Made by a program: the position numbers and the translations under genes. This document shows positions 44,178 through 55,536 of a stretch of DNA of 64,000 nt, one piece after another. Source of the stretch: Eurosta solidaginis. Taxonomy: Eukaryota > Arthropoda > Insecta > Diptera > Tephritidae. The stretch lies in assembly GCF_040869045.1 (NCBI RefSeq), contig NC_090323.1, positions 156,198,426-156,262,425 on the forward strand, written 5' to 3'. The notes under the pieces are model-generated. The model was given only the letters and a program-made list of their open reading frames with translations. It did no database searches and was not told where the DNA came from. Numbering within the stretch: the first letter of the stretch is position 1; each line of letters opens with the position of its first letter.

Positions 44178-47100
44178 GGTCTCACTTGCCGTTCATTACT
44201 CGAAATCTTCCGAACGGGCAAGTCCTTAACCTGCTGATAGATACCGGAACAGCTAAAAATTACATAAAGATTTTTTAATTTTTAAAAGGCATTGTCTCTA
44301 TCGATAGGCCCTTTCAATTAAGACCCATAAATGGCGCTAATCGAATTTTAGAATAATGCAAAATCGATATATTAGGGACAATCGCCACCTTTTACATTTT
44401 ACCAAACTTAGATACCTTTGATGGAATCATAGGATATGGTCTATTGAAAGGTATCGAAGCAAACATTGATACGCAAGTTGGTCTCATCTTTCATAAAACT
44501 GGAAGAGGGAAACTCAACTCCTTTTTTTGTCAGCAAGTTAATATGTCTATCGCAAGTACAATAGACGTACCCAAAAGCATCGATTTGCTTATTAAGAAAA
44601 ATGAGAACGCATTTGCCAACCCCAATAGATCGCTACCATACAACACAAAAGTAATTGCCGGAATAGATACCCAAACTGACAGACCCATTTATTCAAAAAG
44701 CTACCATTATCCAATTTCGGCAGCAAATTTTATTAATAAGGAAATAGAAGCTCTACTCAAAGATGGTATTATAAGGAAGTCATACTCACCTTATAATTCA
44801 CCCGTGCACGTAGTCTCCAAAAAAGGTTTGGATGACGAAGGAAATCAGAAATTACGAATGGTGATCGACTTTCGCAAGCTTAATGAGCAAACAACGTCTG
44901 ACAAATACCCGATTCCAGACACAACCGTAATTCTTTCAAATTTGGGGAAATGAAAGCTTTTCACCACGCTGGATCTCAAGTCCGGTTTCCACCAAATTTG
45001 TCTCTTAGAAAAAGATAGATGTAAGACGGCATTTAGTGTAAACAACGGAAAGTACGAGTTTTGCCGATTACCCTTTGGGTTGAAAAATGCACCTAGCATT
45101 TTTCAAAGATCCATAGATGACATTCTCCGAGAAGATATCGGGAAAATATGTCATGTTTACGTTGATGACATCATCATTTTTTCACCAGATGAAAAGTCGC
45201 ACTACAAAGACGTTGATACCATTTTGAAAAAAATTGAGCGTGCAGGAATGCGAGTGTCCTTGGAGAAATCCAAATTTTTTAAGGAGGAGGTCGAATTTTT
45301 GAGTTTCACCGTGTCCTACAAGGGTATCCGAACTTGTCCAAGCAAAGTTGAGGCAATCCTAAATTATCAAGAACCAAAGTCATTAAGATCCTTGCAATCA
45401 TTCCTGGGTCTTTCCGGTTACTACCGCAGATTTATAAGAGATTATGCTCACTTATCTAAACCCTTAACAAAATATTTAAGAGGCGAAAACGGGCATGTCA
45501 ACAGTCGGCATTCTAAAAAAATCAACATATCACTTGACGAGGATGCTATGGCAGCTTTTAATAAGCTTAAGAATATTTTGGCTTCGCAAGATGTTCTCCT
45601 TCAACATCCAGATTACGCCAAACCATTCGAAATAACGTCAAACGCTTCGTCCGTCGCCTTAGGTGCGGTACTTTCGCAAAACGGAAAGCCAATAACTATG
45701 ATATCTCGCACCTTATCTAAAACTGAGGAAAACTATGCTACGAACGAATGTGAGCTTTTAGCAATAGTTTGGGCCTTTCAAAAGCTAAGACATTATTTGT
45801 ATGGTATTAAAAATATTCACATTTACACTGACCATCAACCATTAACGTTCGCCATATCAGGTAGGAATTCCAACTCAAAGATAAAAAGGTGGACTGCATT
45901 TATCAACTCATTTGCACCAAAATACTTTTATAAACCTGGCAAAGAAAATAAAGTGGCAGATGCACTTTCACGCCAGTATACTCACAACCTGGACGATTCA
46001 ATGTCTACGGCCCACAGTGAGATCTCCTTGTTAGGTGCAATAAAAACGATACAAAATCCAGTAAATCAAATTAAAGCCCAGCTAGTACTCCTCCCAGCAG
46101 AGGTTGACAGCAAATCAACGAAAATCCTGTTTCAAAAACTTATAGACATACAATAAACTTCAAAAGCGCGGAATTTCTTTTACAAACCATACGGGAAAAG
46201 ATAAACCCAAACGTAGTGAATGGAATATGTTGTGACCTCGAAACCTTAGCCAGAGTTCAATCTTTACTTTTGTCAAATTTCCCAGGTGTAAAATTCGTGC
46301 ACACCGAGAAATTCGTAATTGATCTGATAAAGAAAGAGGACCAAACCCAGGCAGCTACCACGGAACATAATCGAGCCTACCGCTCCATTCAGGAGAATTA
46401 TAAACAATTGGTATCCGATTACTTTTCCCCAAATATGAAGAAGACCTTAACAACGATAGATAAAAATTGCAGAATATGCCTTGAAAATAAATATAACAGG
46501 CACCCATCAAAAACAGAGGTCGGAAAAACATCCATACCAGAATATCCGGGACAAATCCTTCATATAGACATTTTTTCTGTTGACAAATTCCATTTCCTTA
46601 CTTGTATAGACAAATTTTCTAAATTTGCAGTAACAATTCCAATAGATTCTAGATCAATAATTGATATCAAACCTGCACTTTTAATCATACTAAACATGTT
46701 TGGGAAAACCAAGTTAATCGTTTCAGACAATGAAAAATCCTTTCAAATTTATTGAAGGATCAATTCAAAATCGATCAATTTTTCGTACCAGCATTACATA
46801 GTAGTAGTAATGGTCAAATTGAAAGAGCGCATTCAACTTTGACAGAAATCGCTCGGTGCATTAAAGCAGAGCAAAATTTAACCGATACAAAAGAATTAAT
46901 ATTACTTGCTACCCATAAGTATAATAATTCTATACATTCTACGGTCGATGCAAAACCGATAGATATATTAAATAAATTTACAAAAGATCACCTATACTCA
47001 ATAAAGGCAGCACTATGTACTGCACAGGAAAATATAATTCAAAAAACCTTAAACCTAAGAGTAAAATATTTAAAGAAGGTGAAAAGGTATATGTTCGCCG

Positions 47101-47218
47101 CAATAAACGCTTGGGGAATAAATTAAGTAAGGTATATGTCGAAAATGTTATACAAAAGGATTTGGGGACCACTGTCGTAATAAATGGCAAAACAGTTCAC
47201 AAGGACAATATTAGATAA
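44178..47218 (+). pseudogene. Gypsy-type pol: protease, RT, RNase H, integrase (disrupted)
   Basis: The protease active site LLIDTGTAKNYIK is near 44,235, followed by a TAA near 44,278. RT begins about 44,640, is cut by an in-frame TGA at 44,951-44,953, and continues in the same frame with LDLKSGFHQI and the palm VYVDDIIIFS (YVDD at 45,158-45,169). RNase H contains NYATNECELLAIVWAF and IYTDHQPLTFA. The frame stops at 46,156. Integrase follows in another frame at 46,216 (ICLENKYNRHPS, LHIDIFSVDKF, IVSDNEKSF), with a further shift at about 46,750 before SSNGQIERAHSTL and a final one near 47,100. At least five lesions in all. The catalytic residues that remain look normal. Confidence 0.9.
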
Positions 47219-48346
47219 CTTTTCACCGCATATGAGTGATTTGAGACCCATAAAGAAATTTAACTATACAAAATAGTTCTCGAAGTTTGGTTGAAGTATA
47301 TTTTATAATTCCTTTTTGGTTAATAAGAATTGAACTACCTCTATTAAGGACATTTAATATTTTTTTTTTTAATTGAATAACAATATAATATATTAAACAA
47401 GTTTTCATGATTACACTATTACCTTTATCACATGGTAAAACAAATAGAAACAACAAATGTTTATACAAATACAAACGTACATATGAATACGTAAAATATC
47501 GTTGTTAAACAAACAGTTTTTTAAAATATTGTCAAAATTAAATACATTTTTATTTTCATTAAAAAAAATGATTGGAATTTTTTTTTTAGAAAACATTTGG
47601 TTACGAAACCTAAATAATCATACTTTTGTATTTGTTTTCAAATCTATAAATAAAAAATGATTACATAAATATAAACGTACATATAAACGTACATATGAAT
47701 ATGGAAAATATCATTATCAAACAAACGATTCCTTAAAACTTTTACAAAATTAAACAAATTCTTATTTTAATTTTGTAAAAAAAATTCTTAATTAGAACAA
47801 AATTTGTTTTCTCTTAAACATTTGGTTACTGAAAAAAATTTACTGATACTTTTGTTTGTTTTCTATTTTAAATGTTTTTTTTTCAAGAGTCAAAACTAAG
47901 CCTCTAAGCTACTAACTAATTGTAAAGGTATATATGATATATGTCGACTCAAAACTAAGACTCTAAATATACAATACTTCAAAATGTTGTCAACAACTTT
48001 AAATATTTTTATATGAATTCAAAAACAAAATTTTTTTTTATTTAAATGTTAAGAAGCAATTCCTACTCGTAAATTCAGTTTTTTTTTTGTTTTTGTTAAA
48101 TTATTTATTTGCAACATCACATATGTACATATAATCCAAAAAAAAAAAAACGATATGCTTGTTATTGTAAACGTATATGTGCACACGGAATGTAATAGAC
48201 TTGTTTATACGAAACTTTAAAGTTGCATAACTACATACATTGATATTTGTTACTAAAAACCAAATTGAAACCTAATATAAGCTAATTTGAATTAATATTT
48301 TATGTTAGTCCAAAAGAGCCCGTCGGATCAGAGACGACCCGAATTT
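47219..48346 (+). other. AT-rich gypsy 3' region, no env
   Basis: About 1.1 kb of A/T-rich sequence with two copies of a TATAAACGTACATATGAATA-like segment (near 47,476 and 47,686). The longest open frames are under 85 codons and lack envelope motifs. An env gene, expected in errantiviruses, is absent or was replaced. Confidence 0.7.
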
Positions 48347-48358
48347 AAGAGAGGGAGG
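48347..48358 (+). other. Gypsy polypurine tract
   Basis: AAGAGAGGGAGG lies directly before the 3' LTR start AGTTAACG. Confidence 0.85.
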
Positions 48359-48864
48359 AGTTAACGTATTGTATCTGACTACAAACTCCTATGGCATAAC
48401 AACCGCATTGCCATCACCCAGCATAACCTTTATCATGTTTTTCCCAATGTCTTAGCCCTTTACTGTAGTTATGAATTCCAAATCCCAATACGTTACCCAA
48501 TAACATCACACCACATCCCAATATAACAACACCAAACATTACACGATCCCTTTAATTTAACAAAAAACGCCCCACCTATCAACAGCCTCGCCATATGCTG
48601 GGCGCCCAGTAATATCAGCATAGTAATATCATCCCACATTTAAACATATAAAACCAATAGCATCATCCCACATTCCAACACAACAACACTAAACCATTCG
48701 CGATCCCTTTACGGTAACTAACAAGCAGCCAACCCAGCAACAGCCTCGGCAGATGCTTGGGTTAGCCACTCAGCCCAACAACATTACCCCACATCCCAAA
48801 ATAACAACACTAACCAATTCGCGATCCCTTTACGGTTTTTCTTAAACAAAGTACTTGCTTAATT
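48359..48864 (+). repeat. Gypsy 3' LTR (506 bp, internally deleted)
   Basis: Matches the 5' LTR from AGTTAACG through CGATCCCTTTACGG with scattered substitutions, then jumps to TTTTTCTTAAACAAAGTACT. About 265 bp, including the likely promoter end, are missing. Confidence 0.9.
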
Positions 48865-48868
48865 TGTA

Positions 48869-50012
48869 TAAGCTAGCTTGAAAACAAATTCCATACATCT
48901 TGTCCTATCATGCAAAGGAGATATTCCATACTCATAATTTAGTTCGTCAGTTATTGAATCATCAAGATTTTCAAGGCTCCTTCTCGTATTTAAATAATAT
49001 CGGGCGGCACAAAATAGTTGATGATGGACGTCGATTTTTCCAATATTCTGAATCTTCATCTTTTATTCGTAATGGAATAATAGAAGCCATAAACATATTA
49101 CTATCTGTAATTGTTTCATCGTCTACATTTATTCTTTGTTTATATGCGCTTTGTCCTGATGATCCATCACAGCCCCACTTAGTTATCAATGCTAGCTTCT
49201 TTGGCAGTGATTTCAACTTTTCTTCAGTAAAACTTTGAAAGAGTCGTGTAGACGTATGATCCATTAGGTTTTGTAGCTCAATTTCAGCTGATAATTCGGT
49301 TATTTTGGGACTTAGAGGAACTGCTTCTTTCTTGGCTTGAGTAATTTTTTTGTATCCAGGTGAAATATCGGCATTACGTTGCAATAATGACTTACGCAAT
49401 ATAATATATTTTTTCTTCGTTTAACCGATATCTATAAACAGCGCCAAAGCTTTTTCGGGAGTGTATTTCCTAGGTAGCGCATTTGGTGGTGTGGGAAAGC
49501 TGTTTTTGATCCTCGTCAGTCGCACTGGACTTGCTACCGCAACTGCTTCTGTTATATGAGACTTCACGTTTTCTTCGTCTTTTTTATATTTAATAGCCAG
49601 TGCTTCTGAAAGATGAGTCGTGGCCATAGCTTTTGTGGTATCAGACAGCTTCCTTTTCCTTGTGTAGGTAGAACACTCTTCTATGGATTTTGTTGGTCTC
49701 CCTCTAGTTGGATTGGTTAACGTGCTAGGAGTTTCTTCGTCCAAAAAAGGTTTGTCAGCTAGCCACTTTTCATGCTCACTTAGAAATTTTGAATTGTTAC
49801 GATACACGTCCTTCCATTTTCTTTCTATCATAATGTATTGTAAACCAATTTTTTCTTCCAGGCCTTCCTTTTCTTTAATGCTTGTTTCACTCCCTAGTTC
49901 TCTCATAATAGCCTCAACGAAGTCCCGTCTTGACTTTGTAGATTTAAACACCGCAAATAGTTTCGAGTTTTCTAGATACATATTAGAATTGGCTTCGAGT
50001 GCATCTGACTAA
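48869..50012 (-). pseudogene. Transib transposase, N-terminal and central part
   Basis: The frame starts near 50,012-49,981 (MYLENSKLFAVFKSTKSRRD) and runs 186 codons to an in-frame TAA at 49,421-49,423. It resumes in the same frame. Near 49,200 is ITKWGCDGSSGQSAYKQR, whose Asp in CDG is the likely counterpart of RAG1 Asp600, followed by PLRIKDEDSEYWKNRRPSST and CRPILFKYE. After a deletion and stops near 49,000 comes NYEYGISPLHDRTRCMEFVF and KLAYT, directly at the gypsy junction. The middle zinc-binding segment expected between these is missing. The N-terminus has a GRPTKS/Lys-Arg stretch suited to DNA binding or nuclear import. Confidence 0.85.
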
Positions 50013-50717
50013 ATATGAAATTGTGAACTATATTTAAAAACACTAGTCACTTTATTTAAGTAAACAGAATACTTAGTTCCTTAATCTCCAAAAGACGAAT
50101 GATAATGTGCATTGTATGATGGATAGTCGTAACTAAAAAAATGTATGTTGTTAACAAGTTCCAATAACAAAAACGAACTTACGTGCGTACTGAATTATAT
50201 ATACCTGCTTAGGCGCGTATTTATGCCCAAGGTTGTTTAACTTTATTTGATATAAAAGTGAAGTTGCGGCTGGACGCAAGTAGACTTTATGAATTTAGGT
50301 AACTGAATATTTCACAAATAACTACTGTTAATTTGACGGAGCACATATTTTAACATTTTTTTTCCGTCAAAGTTTTAAAAAGGGCCTAAAAATAGGCATT
50401 TCGAAAAACAGGAATATCCGCCAACTTTTAACAAGAAAAAACAATTTTTTTGTTTCAATCCTAAATTAAATTATCTTTAATTGCTATACAAGAAAACGAC
50501 AACCGGCCGCCTCATTTACTCACAAAACCATTTTAAATACAACGAAAAAGAAGAAAAATTAAAAATTTTTCCCAATGTTGAAAATTGGTCAACTTTGAGC
50601 TGCTCTACCTGGTAAACTATAATGTTGTGTGAAAAAGCAGTTATATATTCTTGATCCCTGGAAAATTCTCTATTAGAAACATTTATTAGATTTAGCGAAC
50701 GCTTTCAAGATTTTTTT

Positions 50718-50755
50718 GATTTTTGCCATGCTTTAACGGCAGAGGCGCCACTGTG
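50718..50755 (-). other. Right Transib terminal signal, RSS-like (7-22-9)
   Basis: On the minus strand CACAGTG (50,755-50,749), a 22-bp spacer and GCAAAAATC (50,726-50,718) mirror the left end. The spacers share only their first bases (GCGCCT), so heptamer, nonamer and spacer length are what has been kept. Confidence 0.82.
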
Positions 50756-50760
50756 CGACG

Positions 50761-51589
50761 CTGTACAAATAACCTTGAACATTTTTTTTATTTACAAGAT
50801 AATAGTAATTAACAGATTCTTAAATACAGTCCACTATTAGAAACTATATTTTAGCAATTGAGCACCCTATACAAACAAAGATAAGACATTCACACACACA
50901 CACACACATATACATAGATATGTAACAAAATGAACCTCTGTAAATATGAGCGACCTACGCAAACAAAGATAAGATAATGCATATAAGGTCGGTCATATCA
51001 ACAAACAAATATATGTAAATAAATATTGTTAAGGATAAGACATTCACACACACACATACATCCATATGTAGCAAAATGAACCTCTGTAAATATTTATGAA
51101 TACCACAACAAATTATAAGAAAACTAGGATAAGAAAAGTGTATATAAAGTAAGATATTTCTGTAAATACAGCAGAATTCTTTGAACTCTCAAACCGAGCA
51201 AACGTTATTCTAATACATCTGCTTCCCTCCACCAGAGGTAAGGGGCATTTGTTATAACATTTTGTGAAGATATACAGTTTTATATTAGAGCTAACGACTT
51301 CATTCCGAATACAAGCGAGAATTTCGATATCGGAGAAATCGAGAACTCAGCTTCTCGGGAGATTCTCGTATCTTGAAATACTCGTAAATCTCATGAGCTT
51401 CTTGACATTCTATTTAGTGGCTGTATTCACAGTATTTATGAACTATGTTTTTTTTTTATACTCAGTTGAGCCGGCGGGCTTCACGATAACTTCGAGAATG
51501 TCGCGAGAAGCCGAGGGTTGCGAGAAATTTTTTCTCGAACAAACTCGAGAAGTCGTTGGCTTTACTTTGTATTGCGCTTATCAACCCCC
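50761..51589. other. Unassigned; possible degraded LTR and CA microsatellite
   Basis: Two direct copies of a block with GATAAGACATTCACACACAC and AAAATGAACCTCTGTAAATA lie near 50,881 and 51,034. A TATATAAAG box is near 51,140, with downstream text resembling an LTR transcript start region, but no boundaries can be set. A CA run is at 50,891-50,908. At 51,451-51,472 there is a scrap of CACGCCC-family end (TTTTTTATACTCAGTTGAG), followed by repeated CGAGAA motifs. Confidence 0.35.
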
Positions 51590-52320
51590 TTCTTACCGGT
51601 ACCGGCCGATATGGCCAGGTTTTGTTATCGGTTTACTATGGAATACCGAAATTATCATCGTGTTGGCGGTTTGTTTTCGGCTTGCTATCGCCGAGTCATG
51701 AGCATCTTATTGATTTCTTATCGGCTTGCTATCGACGAGCAGTAGATGTATCATAGAAATTATATTGGAGTTTTAACGGTACCTATATGTTTCATAACTA
51801 ACCAACGAGTCGTCAATAACAAACCCATAACAAATTGGTAGCACTCTTGCAAAAGCGATAGCAAATCGCTAACTTTTCGATTGCGAAACGACATCTTTCC
51901 ATCAATAATCGATAGCTTTTTAATAATAACTCAAACAAACGCTGATAGCATACTGGTCACAATTCGACATCCTTCCGATAATAAATCCATAGCCTGATAA
52001 CTTTTTGGTGAATAATCGATAACTTTTCGACGCTTAGTTGATAAATTTTCAATAAAAGACCGATAGACTTTCGAAAATAACACTCCTATAGCAAAACGAT
52101 AACTTTTTAATAACGGTTTGATAAATACTCGATAACTTTTCGATAAAAAAGAAACAGCTTGTCGAAGAAAAATCGGTAGCCCGGTAGCTGCGATAAAAAC
52201 GAACGCTTCGATAGCAGTTACCATTTCGATAACAATTTGTCAACACGCCATTCTGTTAGGGTTTCGGCTCCGGTTTTAATTTCTTATCTTTCCTTTTCTT
52301 CCCTTTTCTTTTTTCCGTTA
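51590..52320 (+). repeat. CGATAA-rich dispersed repeat, copy 3 (longest)
   Basis: Degenerate units (CGATAAC, TTTTCGATAA, TATCG) fill about 650 bp and are followed by CAACACGCCATTCTGTTAGG, CGGCTCCGGTTT and a CT-rich tail. Same order as the copies at 3,225 and 35,090. Open frames across it are composition artefacts. Confidence 0.6.
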
Positions 52321-52824
52321 TTATGAAATGAAATGGTAAATAAATTTCGTCACGAATCCCAAAATTGTAAGTCCTTAAAGGAAAATAGACAGACCCACCT
52401 TAAGTACACCGAAATAATCAGGATGAAGAGCTGAGTTGATTTAGTCATGTCCGTATGTCCGGCTGTCTGTTTGTATGCAAACTAGTTCCTAAATTTTTGA
52501 GATATCGTTATAAAATTTGGTGAGCGGTTGTATTTAGGTGTCCGATTAGACATTTGTCAGAACCGGCCGAATCGCACCACTATAGCATATATCCTTCATA
52601 CAACCGATTTTTCAGAAAAGGAGGATTTTTGTCATATCTTCCTCAATTTATAAGATTGAAGCTTCAAACTTCACCATGTGCTTTCGTATATTCCACATAT
52701 TGTTGTCTGAAAAAATGGATAAGATAAGAAACTTTTCGTAATTACTGCCATATTTTTGGAGCTAGAGGCTTCGTAAATAGCATATACTGCTGTCTGAAAA
52801 AATCATAGAGATCGGTTGTATATA
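52321..52824 (-). mobile_element. Right end of a second satellite-bearing element, reversed
   Basis: Starts TTATGAAATGAAATGGTAAA and carries the complement of 29,240-29,620 (CGTCACGAATCCCAAAATTG, AGAACCGGCCGAATCGCACC). It then runs into 1-2 units of the 152-bp satellite and stops at GAGATCGGTTGTATATA. The left end of what may be the same copy appears at 61,373-61,600. Confidence 0.8.
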
Positions 52825-53148
52825 TTTATGTTATGTTATGTTATGTTATATAAACATGAATGTCAGTTTGTGTGATGCTATACATCAAAATAGCTAAACC
52901 ATTATACAAACTTTTTCATCGAGTCTAGAGAATGGTCCGAGACCCCTCCGGTAGCTGTCAGTCGCTGTAAATGCCAATTTCCTACATGGTACATATTTTC
53001 AATATATGTAAAAAGAAAGGCTAAAATATGTGTTAGTTTGTAGCCGGTGTTTGCAGAGATGCGCCGGTCGATTTTGTTCAAACTTTCACATAAGTTGCGT
53101 ATACCTCACGCGGTGATTTGCACATAGGTTTGGTTGCGATCGACGCAC
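52825..53148. other. Leader sequence before the 129-bp array, with a TTATG microsatellite
   Basis: Begins with TTATG repeats (52,826-52,850) at the break in the satellite-bearing element. It continues as unique-looking sequence into the first GGGTCTCGAGATATAGG unit. Possibly one end of the element that carries the array. Confidence 0.45.
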
Positions 53149-54368
53149 AGGGTCTCGAGATATAGGCCAAAAAATGTATCCGGATACCACTAGAATGTGT
53201 TTATACAATATGGATATCAAATGAAAACTGTTGATGGGTGCTTTAGTAGGGGGTAATTTTCATATCCCTGGGTGTCTAGGGTCTCGAGATATAGGCCAAA
53301 ACGTGGACCCGGGTACACCTAGAATGTGTTTATAGAATATGGATATCAAATGAAAGCTGTTGATGAGTGCTTCAGTAGAAGGTAATTTTCATACCCCTGG
53401 GTGACTAGGGTCTCGAGATATAGGCCAAAACGTGGACCCGGTTATCCATAGAATGTGTTTGTACAATATGGATATCAAATGAAAACTGTTGCTGAGTGCT
53501 TTAGTAGGGGGTAATTTTCATATCCCTGGGTGACTAGGGTCTCGAGATATAGGCCAAGACGTGGACCTGGGTACCCCTAGAATGTGTTTATACAATATGG
53601 ATATTAAATGAAAACTGTTGATGTGTGCTTTAGTAGGGGGTAATTTTTATATCCCTGGGTGACTAGGGTCTCGATATATAGGCCAAACCGTGGACCAGGG
53701 TACCCCTAGAATGTGTTTATAGAATATGGATATCAAATGAAAGCTGTTGATGAGTGCTTCAGTAGAGGGAAATTTTCATACCCCTGGGTGACTAGGGTCT
53801 CGAGATATAGGGAAAAAGTGGACCCGGTGACCCCTAGAATGTGTTTATACAATATGGATATCAAATGGAAACTGTTGATGAGTGCTTTAGTAGGAGATAA
53901 TTTTCATACCCCTGGGTGACTAGGGTCTCGAGATATAGGCCAAAACGTGGACCCGGGTACCCCTAGAATGTATTTATACAATATGTATATCAAATGAAAA
54001 CTGTTGATGACTGCTTTAGTAGGGGATAATTTTTATACACCTGGGTGACTAGGGTCTAGAGATATAGGGAAAAAGTGGACCCGGTGACCCCTAGAATGTG
54101 TTTATACAATATGGATATCAAATGGAAACTGTTGATGAGTGCTTTAGTAGGAGATAATTTTCATACCCCTGGGTGACTAGGGTCTCGAGATATAGGCCAA
54201 AACGTGGACCCGGGTACCCCTAGAATGTATTTATACAATATGTATATCAAATGAAAACTGTTGATGACTGCTTTAGTAGGGGATAATTTTCATACACCTG
54301 GGTGACTAGGGTCTAGAGATATAGGCCAAAACGTGGACCCGGATACCCCTAGAATGTGTTTGTAGAAT
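53149..54368 (+). repeat. 129-bp tandem array, about 9.4 units
   Basis: GGGTCTCGAG (or a variant) occurs at 53,149, 53,279, 53,408, 53,537, 53,666, 53,795, 53,923, 54,052, 54,180 and 54,309. Units hold TAGAATGTGTTTATACAATA, GGATATCAAATGAAAACTG and CCCCTGGGTGACTAGGG. The last four units form two near-identical dimers (about 257 bp). Confidence 0.93.
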
Positions 54369-55168
54369 ACTATCAGACCCGGCAGACGTTGTTCTGCCTT
54401 AAATTTGGTCTATCTGCATACATTTTAATAAGCTTTTCCGTCTAACTCTGCCCTCCCCCTCTACACTTTTTCCTAATCTATTTATTCACTCCTCCCTCTC
54501 CCTTTTTCGCTTCCTCTATCTCCATATTTGTTTCATTCTATCTCTTTCTCGGTCTCCCTCTCCTTCTCTCTTTTCTCTTCTCTGAAGGTCTTCGAATTCT
54601 TCTTCATCCCTTATTGCCATCCCAGAGGGTGGGATGTATTTTGTTCCAGTCCCATTCCGAGCGTCAGTTCCGGTCCCACTCCGAGTCTCAGTCTCAGTCC
54701 CAGTCCTAGTCCTAATTCCAGTCCCAGCCTGTCCCTGGTCTACTTCCCGGAAAAAAGCATCGTAAATACTAATATAGGCAGATTTATATACCGAATTTCT
54801 GGCAAATCGAATAGGACGTATGTAAATAGGTATGTGGGTATTATTAATTCATTTCTACATTTCGGCTACGCATGCCTATTTATCAGTTTTGCCAGGTTGA
54901 TGCGACTTAATCGAATATCACAATAAAAATTACTTTAAAGCTCTCAGAAACAGCTTCCATTTGATATGCATAATACACACATTCTACGGGTATCCTGGTC
55001 CATGTTTTGTTGTATATCTCGAGACTCTAGTCACCCAGCGGTGTAAAACTTACTCTGTATCAAAGCACACCTTAACAGCTTCAATTTGATATCCATAATG
55101 TAGAAACACATCGAAGCTGTTGATGTGTGCTTTAGTACAGAATAAGCTTTGCTCCGCTGGGTGACTAG

Positions 55169-55536
55169 TGTAAATGATAATAATATAAGTCATGCCTGAG
55201 TAGAGGCTGATCAACCAAAGTTAACATATGAATCACCTTGTAACGATGGGAGAACAGGCACTTGAATCACCCTGTATGATGAAATTACAAAAAGGCACGA
55301 AGCAGTTGTTGCTGAGTCGTCATCGTGTTAACGTTTTAACGAAATGTAATTGAAATTATCAATCTAATTAAATATCCTTAAATATCCTTTATTACTTTTT
55401 AAAAACAACTATTCAATACAACAATTAAAGAAAGTGAATTAATGTCCATTTAAACTCTAACTAAACGTGTTTGATTTAAACTCGACCATCCGACCACGCC
55501 TAATCGTAAGTAATGGACACATTAATCCCTCTTTCA
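55169..55536 (+). repeat. 5' LTR of the SAP-gag gypsy (368 bp)
   Basis: TG...CA ends, preceded by CTAG. Contains TTAAATATCCTTAAATATCC and ATTAAAGAAAGTG. No strong TATA box; its promoter may be initiator driven. Confidence 0.95.

Larger units (their letters stand above)
39508..48864 (+). mobile_element. Errantivirus-like Ty3/gypsy element, defective, no env, TGTA target duplication
   Basis: LTRs start AGTTAACG and end TTAATT, the gypsy-group form, and TGTA flanks both sides (39,504-39,507 and 48,865-48,868). The primer site TGGCGCCCAACT fits tRNA-Lys. Gag and pol are gypsy-type and on the plus strand. Pol carries a premature TGA and several frameshifts. The 1.1 kb between pol and the 3' LTR is AT-rich with no envelope frame. 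The leader holds a 2.1-kb CACGCCC repeat (40,469-42,560). The 3' LTR lacks about 265 bp that the 5' LTR has. The element landed inside the Transib transposase. Confidence 0.92.
37954..50755 (-). mobile_element. Transib DNA transposon (RAG1-like transposase) with RSS-like ends, split by a gypsy element
   Basis: Both ends start CACAGTGGCGCC (12 bp, perfect and inverted). The flanks carry a 5-bp GC-rich duplication, CGACG (37,949-37,953 and 50,756-50,760), the length and type known for Transib. Each end is heptamer CACAGTG, a 22-bp spacer, then GCAAAAATC. The transposase reads right to left: its N-terminal part is at 50,012-48,869 and its C-terminal part at 39,507-38,820. An errantivirus-like gypsy sits between them with TGTA duplicated. 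Removing the gypsy and one TGTA leaves about 3.4 kb, the usual Transib length. The transposase has stops and an internal deletion, so this copy is non-autonomous. Confidence 0.9.

Noticed and set aside
47219..48346. Possible env gene between pol and the 3' LTR of the errantivirus-like element
   Set aside because: No frame above 85 codons, no signal peptide or cleavage motif; the region is A/T-rich repeat-like DNA.
48900..50012. Plus-strand ORFs at 48,900-49,238 and 49,683-50,012
   Set aside because: They are antisense shadows of the Transib transposase frame, which has clear family motifs on the minus strand.
53025..53148. Possible structured RNA or riboswitch before the 129-bp array
   Set aside because: No consistent stem pattern on reading; more likely part of the repeat element.
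54528..54926. 132-codon ORF with Ser/Pro/Leu repeats
   Set aside because: Composition comes from the CT-rich foldback arm; the complement lies in the other arm at 60,841-61,367.
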